From the NCBI GenBank assembly GCA_025934755.1, contig JAICWQ010000004.1, positions 1 to 47,922 of the forward strand: a stretch of DNA of 47,922 nucleotides. The letters run 5' to 3'. Below, in pieces: positions 43,438-47,922 of the stretch. The position numbers and the translations under genes were made by a program. Numbering within the stretch: position 1 is the first letter of the stretch; each line of letters begins with the position of its first letter. The notes under the pieces are model-generated. The model did not search any database and was not told the DNA's origin. It was given only the letters and a program-made list of their open reading frames with translations. The stretch comes from Chthoniobacterales bacterium (GTDB taxonomy: Bacteria; Verrucomicrobiota; Verrucomicrobiia; Chthoniobacterales; UBA10450).

Positions 43438-43492
43438 GGGTGGCCGCCTATTTTACCTCAAATCGGAAGAAATGCAGCAATCGCGATTCTCA

Positions 43493-43599
43493 TTAACACC
43501 GGACTTCAGTCCGGTGTTGACCCGGCATCCATAACTCAAACCGTTTAAACGGTTTTCAACAGCGCGCGGGGAACCGCCGCGCTAAAGCACGGTGTTAAC
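43493..43599. repeat. Compound palindromic element upstream of the secretion ATPase
   Basis: Terminal inverted repeat TTAACACCG / CGGTGTTAA (43493-43501 / 43590-43598). Inside are AACACCGGACT/AGTCCGGTGTT (43495-43505/43508-43518), an 18-bp perfect palindrome AAACCGTTTAAACGGTTT (43538-43555) and a GC-rich imperfect hairpin (about 43562-43582). It lies in the 166-bp gap between two same-strand genes. Confidence 0.88.
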
Positions 43600-43603
43600 A
43601 AAA

Positions 43604-44029
43604 TCAAGGCAGGTGCAAAACCCGCCGGACCGGAGGGGTTAGAGTGCCGGTAACTCGTTGTGAGTAATTCTTTTGCAGCCGCGCAATCGCATCGCTGACT
43701 TCGACTGTAAAAACGCCATCAATCGGGCCGCAATAATAGCCGAGCCGTTTCAAATCGCGCTGCAACGCACCGACATATGCCGGGCGACCGGTCAAATTCC
43801 TTCCCGACAGAAAGTAATACGGCACCCGCGAACCAAATCGACCGGCGAAATCGACGTCATAAACCGTAGTCCGGCTTTGATGCAGAAAATCCAGGTCGTC
43901 CCGCGCCGCCAGACTGTCCGAGTGATGAAAAAGCGGGGTGTAGGGCGGGTCGTAGATAAACGTCTCGAAAAATTGCGCGCTGGCAGTTCTCAGGCCGATA
44001 AAAAACAGGATCAGAAAAATCTTTTTCAT
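43604..44029 (-). CDS. Exported peptidoglycan-binding-domain protein
   Basis: 141 residues from the ATG at 44029, which opens a signal peptide (KKIFLILFFIGLRTASA). The mature part has a Tyr/Phe-rich stretch (FFETFIYDPPYTPLFHHSD) and a C-terminal PG_binding_1 repeat (YVGALQRDLKRLGYYCGPIDGVFTVEVSDAIARLQKNYSQRVTGTL). Five bp after the secretin stop, so it is probably in the same operon. A wall anchor for the secretin is a reasonable guess, not shown. Confidence 0.82.
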   Translation of the reverse strand: MKKIFLILFFIGLRTASAQFFETFIYDPPYTPLFHHSDSLAARDDLDFLHQSRTTVYDVDFAGRFGSRVPYYFLSGRNLTGRPAYVGALQRDLKRLGYYCGPIDGVFTVEVSDAIARLQKNYSQRVTGTLTPPVRRVLHLP

Positions 44030-44034
44030 ACCAG

Positions 44035-46614
44035 TTACTCCATTTTGATCGGTTCCTTTCCAAACGGAAGATCGGGCGGCGGCAATTGCTTGTCGAGTTG
44101 CTTCTCTTGGATCCCGCTCGGCGGGCAATCCGGACAATACCCTTGATCGATTTCCGGTCCGAAATGGGTGTGGTCCTCGGCCTTTTCCCGGAACCGCAGG
44201 AGATCCAGCTTCGTCAGAGTTACCTCGGGACACATCATAATAATCAGCTCGCTGCGCGTTCGGGTGTAGGTCGTGCTCCGGAAGGCCGCGCCGAGATACG
44301 GAATTTTATCCAGGACCGGAATTCCACTGAAACTCTTTTGCTTATTATCCTGGATCAACCCGCCGAGAACGATGGTCGATCCGTTCTCAGCGGAAACATT
44401 GGTGCGGATGTAGCGCGTGGCAATCGTTGGAACGGTGTTGCCGCCAATACTGACACTTCCGCCAGCCACCAGACTGTCGATCTTCTGCAGAATATCGAGG
44501 GACACTTCCTTCTCGGAATTGATCAGCGGAACCACTTCAAGCTGAAGCGCCACTTTTTTGTATTCGATATTGGAAGCAACGGCCGCCGTCGTGCCTGTCG
44601 TCGTCGTCGGGAGGACGTTCGACAAGGTATTCACCGGAATCGGAACTTCCTGGCCGGAAGCAATGATCGCTTTCTTGTTGTTGCTGGTGAAAACCATCGG
44701 CCGGGAAATCACCTGAAACTTTCCCGTCGATTCCAGCGCGTGCACGATCGTGGCCAGATAGTTGCCTGCTGCGATGTAAACATTGGTGCCGCCGGCCACC
44801 TGGGCCAGCGCTTGTCCGAAGTTGACCAACCCGCCCGGATCCACCACACCGGGGACCACTACCGGTGTTGCCCCCGCCGCGGCAGTCGTTGCCGCGGTCG
44901 GCTGTGGAATCGGTGCTCCGGTATTGCGCGAAATTCCGACGAGCTGGCCTTTGTATTTTCCAAACCAATCGACCCCGAGCTCCTCGTCGTTGTTTAAAGT
45001 CAACTCGCCAATGACCGTGCTGAGCGCGACCTGCGGCGCTTTCACGTCCATTTCGTCCAGGATCTTTTGCACTTTCACCACGACTTCCTGGTTCCCGAGC
45101 GTGATGATGGTGTTGGCCCGCTGATCTGCGATGATCTTGGCGTTGCCCACCGTTACAGACTTCGGTGTCGTATCCACCGGTTGGGTCTGCAATTCTTCCG
45201 AAACGTTCAAAGTGCTTTCGCCACCGCCCGCTCCCGTGCTGGAGGTCGTGCTTGATGCGTAACCTCCGGTCGCGGTAGTAGAAGTTGTGGTCCGTTTCTG
45301 CCCCCCCGGTGGAGTCGCTCCCGGAACGCCCGGAGCCCCTTCCTGACCGCCGCCCGGACCCGCTTGGCCCGGTTCGGTCAAGGCTTGCACGATCACCGGC
45401 AGCACGTCGGCCGCCGAAATATAACGCAACGACCGCGTGACCGGTTTGGCGAACTCGACGTTCGCGTCGAATTCCGAAATCAGTTTGCGAACAAACGGCA
45501 TGTTGACCGGACGGGTAATGACATGAATCCGATTGGTGCGGACGTCGGCTTCGAGTTTTATTTTTCCGACGATGACCGATTCTTCCGTAAGCGCGGTCAA
45601 TCCCGCCACCTCACTCGTTTCCGCATTCGCTGGTGGCGCCGGCGCATTGGGATTATTTACCGGACGAACACCAGGACGATACCCGGGCTGTCCGGGTTGG
45701 GTCGTCTTTTCCGTCTTTTCGAAAACGTCTTTGAGCATGTCGACCACTTTGCTCGCGTCGGCCCGTTCCAGTTTAATGAACTCGCTCACCACTTCGGCAG
45801 GCGGCTGGTCCACCTGATCGATGATTTTCGCCAGCGTTCGAATCACGCTGGAATTTTCCGTTACCAAAATCGCGCCGGCTTTCGGCAACGCTAGAAACGA
45901 AGTGTAGGGTTGCGGCGGCGAAAGATATTGCCCGAGGGCTTGAAGCAATTCCTGCGGGTCCGCATAACGAAGCTTGAACAGATAACTGATGACGTGATCG
46001 CCATCGGGAATTTCGTTTTCGTCCGAAATAATTGGCACCCCGGTCGCGCGCGGATTTTTTCCGGTGCCGATCACCTTCACGATGTCTCCTTCCGCCGGGA
46101 TGAGTGAGACCCCGTTCAACAACAAACTGATTTCGATGATCTTGATCGCTTCATCGCGCGGCACGTCTTTGCTCAGGAAAATGTTCACCTTGCCATTGAC
46201 GAAGTTGTCCATGATCAACTTCTTGCCGGTAAGCGACTCGTAGAAACGCAACACGTCCTGCACGTCGCTGTTTGGAAATTGCAATCGCACGGTTTGTTGC
46301 GAGCCAGGCGCATTTGCCGGCGGCGGTTGCGAGGGCGCTGCCGGGGGAATCGATGGCACGGGGCGTTGACCTCGCTGTCCGGCGGCCAGCGCGTTCCGAT
46401 CTCCTGGCGCCTGCGCTATCTGCGGAGGCGGCTGGGAATCTTGGTCATCATCATTGGTATTGTTTCCATCCTTATTGGCGGTGACGACTTGCGCAGTCCT
46501 CAATGACGTGGTTTTCGCCTTGGAGTTTTTCGAATGAGTGACTGGCGCAACTTGAGCGAAATTTACACCCGCCGTGAATACGGCGAGCAACAGAAGCCCC
46601 AGAAATCGACGCAC
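44035..46614 (-). CDS. gspD: Type II secretion/type IV pilus secretin (GspD-like)
   Basis: 859 residues. Signal peptide, a low-complexity Pro/Gln/Asn stretch (45-110), then N0 (VRLQFPNSDVQDVLRFYESLTGKKLIMDN) and KH-like N1-N3 repeats (ISYLFKLRYADPQELLQALGQYL; EFIKLERADASKVVDMLKDVF; TRSLRYISAADVLPVIVQAL), the last interrupted by a Gly/Thr/Ser-rich loop. The secretin barrel follows (VISRPMVFTSNNKKAIIASGQEVPIPV ... STIVLGGLIQDNKQKSFSGIPVLDKIPYLGAAFRSTT), ending in TRSELIIMMCPEVT. An extra tail with GYCPDCPP follows. Forms the outer-membrane channel. ATPase gene is downstream. Confidence 0.93.
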   Translation of the reverse strand: MRRFLGLLLLAVFTAGVNFAQVAPVTHSKNSKAKTTSLRTAQVVTANKDGNNTNDDDQDSQPPPQIAQAPGDRNALAAGQRGQRPVPSIPPAAPSQPPPANAPGSQQTVRLQFPNSDVQDVLRFYESLTGKKLIMDNFVNGKVNIFLSKDVPRDEAIKIIEISLLLNGVSLIPAEGDIVKVIGTGKNPRATGVPIISDENEIPDGDHVISYLFKLRYADPQELLQALGQYLSPPQPYTSFLALPKAGAILVTENSSVIRTLAKIIDQVDQPPAEVVSEFIKLERADASKVVDMLKDVFEKTEKTTQPGQPGYRPGVRPVNNPNAPAPPANAETSEVAGLTALTEESVIVGKIKLEADVRTNRIHVITRPVNMPFVRKLISEFDANVEFAKPVTRSLRYISAADVLPVIVQALTEPGQAGPGGGQEGAPGVPGATPPGGQKRTTTSTTATGGYASSTTSSTGAGGGESTLNVSEELQTQPVDTTPKSVTVGNAKIIADQRANTIITLGNQEVVVKVQKILDEMDVKAPQVALSTVIGELTLNNDEELGVDWFGKYKGQLVGISRNTGAPIPQPTAATTAAAGATPVVVPGVVDPGGLVNFGQALAQVAGGTNVYIAAGNYLATIVHALESTGKFQVISRPMVFTSNNKKAIIASGQEVPIPVNTLSNVLPTTTTGTTAAVASNIEYKKVALQLEVVPLINSEKEVSLDILQKIDSLVAGGSVSIGGNTVPTIATRYIRTNVSAENGSTIVLGGLIQDNKQKSFSGIPVLDKIPYLGAAFRSTTYTRTRSELIIMMCPEVTLTKLDLLRFREKAEDHTHFGPEIDQGYCPDCPPSGIQEKQLDKQLPPPDLPFGKEPIKME

Positions 46615-46794
46615 AACGTGAAGATTGACGACCGATGCTAACAGATGGTTCGGAACGGGTCAATTTGCTTCAGGCCGGAAAGAGCTGCGGGTATTTGATG
46701 GGTATAGAAGTGAACGCCATTGTAGCTCGCGACAGGCCACTCTTGACGCACGTGCGGCCATCAGCTTTGCTCTATTCGGTGGGTCACAATCTCT

Positions 46795-47169
46795 ATGAAA
46801 AACTCTCTGCGACTCCTTGCTGCCCTCTTCGTGTTTAGTTTTGTTAGTTTCGTCCACGCCGGCAACTGGATCAGTCGGGTCGTACAAGTAGGGGATACAT
46901 TCGCTGTAGAGGTCCCCGGTGGTCATTTTCTGGTCATCCGAAATTTCACCCAGGAGGGAACGTTCAGCGTAATAACTACTCGGGGTCAGATTACAGCTAC
47001 AGATAAAAATGGCTTCAGTGGAACTGTAATCACGGCAACCATTGCTGATACGGATCCGGGCACAGTATTAGAGCCGGTCAATGAAGTCGTGGTCGCGGGC
47101 CCGTCGACTGTCACCGTCACTGGGGGCAACACCAGCTGTTTCCTTACTTACCGCAAAGGCGAGGAATAA
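46795..47169 (+). CDS. Small secreted protein, unknown family (paralogue of the next gene)
   Basis: 124 residues. Signal peptide ([19 protein letters not shown]), then a beta-rich domain: [57 protein letters not shown]. The NFTQ(E/D), (V/I)AGP(S/A)T and TYRK blocks recur in the same order in the next gene, so they mark a shared domain of about 95 residues. I do not recognise the family. The 180-bp gap to the divergent secretin holds no other gene; no clear ribosome site. Confidence 0.7.
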   Translation: MKNSLRLLAALFVFSFVSFVHAGNWISRVVQVGDTFAVEVPGGHFLVIRNFTQEGTFSVITTRGQITATDKNGFSGTVITATIADTDPGTVLEPVNEVVVAGPSTVTVTGGNTSCFLTYRKGEE

Positions 47170-47197
47170 ACTCGCTCACTTGCCAAGCGCGAGCTCA

Positions 47198-47922
47198 ATG
47201 ATGAAGGCCGTGATCAGAGTGTTGTTAGCTTTTTCCATTGTCGCAGCCGCTGCACTCGCGATCGACACCCAATTCAAAACACGCTTTATCACGAGCGCAA
47301 CTTTGACGATCCATGTCAAAGACGGTCAGTACATAACGATAAAGAACTTCACCCAGGATGAAGATGTTGGTGCCGGACGTGGTGTCATCGATGCGGGGCT
47401 CCCTCCACCGAGTCCAACACCTACTCCGACTCCCACGGCGACACCGACGATAACGCCCTCGCCCAGCCCTACTGCAACCCCTACGGCAACGCCAACACCA
47501 ACCCCGACGCCTACGCCGACGCCCACGGCGACGCTAACGCCAACGCCTACACCTCTTAAAGCAGGTGTGCTTACCGCGGCGCTTCTGAAGACACCCCCGA
47601 AAGAATTCATCAAACCAATTACAATCGCTGGACCAGCAACATTAACGATTGATCCAATTCCCGGCGCGACCCTTGCGATAACCTACCGAAAATCGCTCCA
47701 GCCGATTCAGCCGACCGCTACCGCAACAGCCAGTTCGACTTCGACGACCGTAAGATCATCGACGTCGGCAATCTCTACATCGGTGAACTCGACAACCACT
47801 ACGCGTTCCGGGACACTGAATAAGTCCGCCATCTTAGACTCAGACGAGGATGAGATCGAATGGTCGACTCCGCATCCGACGCCGACACCCACGGTCACGC
47901 CAACTCCGACTGCTACGCCAAC
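47198..47922 (+). CDS. Secreted Pro-Thr-repeat protein, paralogue of the preceding gene (runs off the right edge)
   Basis: 241 codons visible, open to the edge. Start is one of two adjacent ATGs (47198 or 47201) followed by a signal peptide ([17 protein letters not shown]). The domain of the preceding gene is recognisable in two halves: [21 protein letters not shown], then after about 45 residues of PTPTATP repeats (about 47405-47555) AGVLTAALL...[27 protein letters not shown] Ser/Thr-rich stretch, an acidic DSDEDEIEW and a second PT-repeat tract follow. PT-repeats are common linkers in verrucomicrobial surface proteins. Function unknown. Confidence 0.75.
   Translation, partial: MMKAVIRVLLAFSIVAAAALAIDTQFKTRFITSATLTIHVKDGQYITIKNFTQDEDVGAGRGVIDAGLPPPSPTPTPTPTATPTITPSPSPTATPTATPTPTPTPTPTPTATLTPTPTPLKAGVLTAALLKTPPKEFIKPITIAGPATLTIDPIPGATLAITYRKSLQPIQPTATATASSTSTTVRSSTSAISTSVNSTTTTRSGTLNKSAILDSDEDEIEWSTPHPTPTPTVTPTPTATP

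Noticed and set aside
44030-44233. N-terminal extension of the peptidoglycan-binding protein
   Set aside because: It overlaps the secretin gene, and a clean signal peptide starts at 44029.
47405-47555. Repeat tract near the right edge as a CRISPR or satellite array
   Set aside because: The repeats are short codon-level PT/AT units in an open frame with a signal peptide, so they are protein low-complexity repeats.
47326-47613. Gly/Val-rich open frame opposite the PT repeats
   Set aside because: It is the mirror of the Pro-Thr codons on the other strand; the plus-strand frame has the signal peptide and the shared domain.

Overview
The window looks like a chromosomal segment of a Gram-negative bacterium from the PVC group, most likely Verrucomicrobiota (Chthoniobacterales/Spartobacteria-like). 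This is inferred from several signs: moderately high GC; few strong Shine-Dalgarno sites; DUF5069, DUF3667 and Pro-Thr-repeat secreted proteins; many short palindromic intergenic elements of a kind common in that phylum; and a TonB receptor, heptose epimerase, secretin and outer-membrane barrel that show an outer membrane with LPS. No rRNA, tRNA, CRISPR array, phage or transposase gene was recognised. Almost everything is core or housekeeping; the unusual content lies in repeats, leaders and broken copies.

Layout. 1-5.2 kb: the 5' part of tsaD (runs off the left edge), a ctpA-type S41 protease, a DUF885 protein with a relic of a second copy behind it, and rmuC. 5.3-7.6 kb: a BtuB-like TonB receptor under a probable cobalamin riboswitch. 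7.9-17.2 kb: hldD, an OsmC protein, a GH26-like hydrolase, DUF2383, DUF5069, an ABC1/UbiB kinase, an APC permease, small exported or membrane proteins, DUF3667 and a decayed beta-propeller gene. 17.2-25.5 kb: alaS, a TPR protein, recA, two hsp20 genes, ribD and a small Tyr-rich exported protein. 25.5-31.6 kb: dnaG-rpoD followed by two small envelope genes, and a divergent NfeD protease. 31.6-34 kb: thiH-thiS and an outer-membrane barrel. 34.3-40.8 kb: the cell-shape operon mreB-mreC-mreD-mrdA with rng at its end. 40.9-46.6 kb: rpe and a type II secretion/type IV pilus-like set (secretin, peptidoglycan-binding protein, ATPase). 46.8 kb to the end: two related secreted proteins, the second split by Pro-Thr repeats and running off the window.

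Most notable: (1) Three loci carry the same layout of two opposed arms, each of four tandem 7- or 8-bp units, next to or over a gene start (tsaD, before hldD, mreC). (2) Short palindromic mini-elements, often with terminal inverted repeats around internal hairpins, occur between genes and also in frame inside tsaD, alaS and the signal-peptide region of the TonB receptor, resembling Rickettsia palindromic elements in behaviour. (3) The thiH start lies in an RNA leader that can form two competing stems. (4) DUF885 is followed by a 16-codon scar of a lost paralogue.
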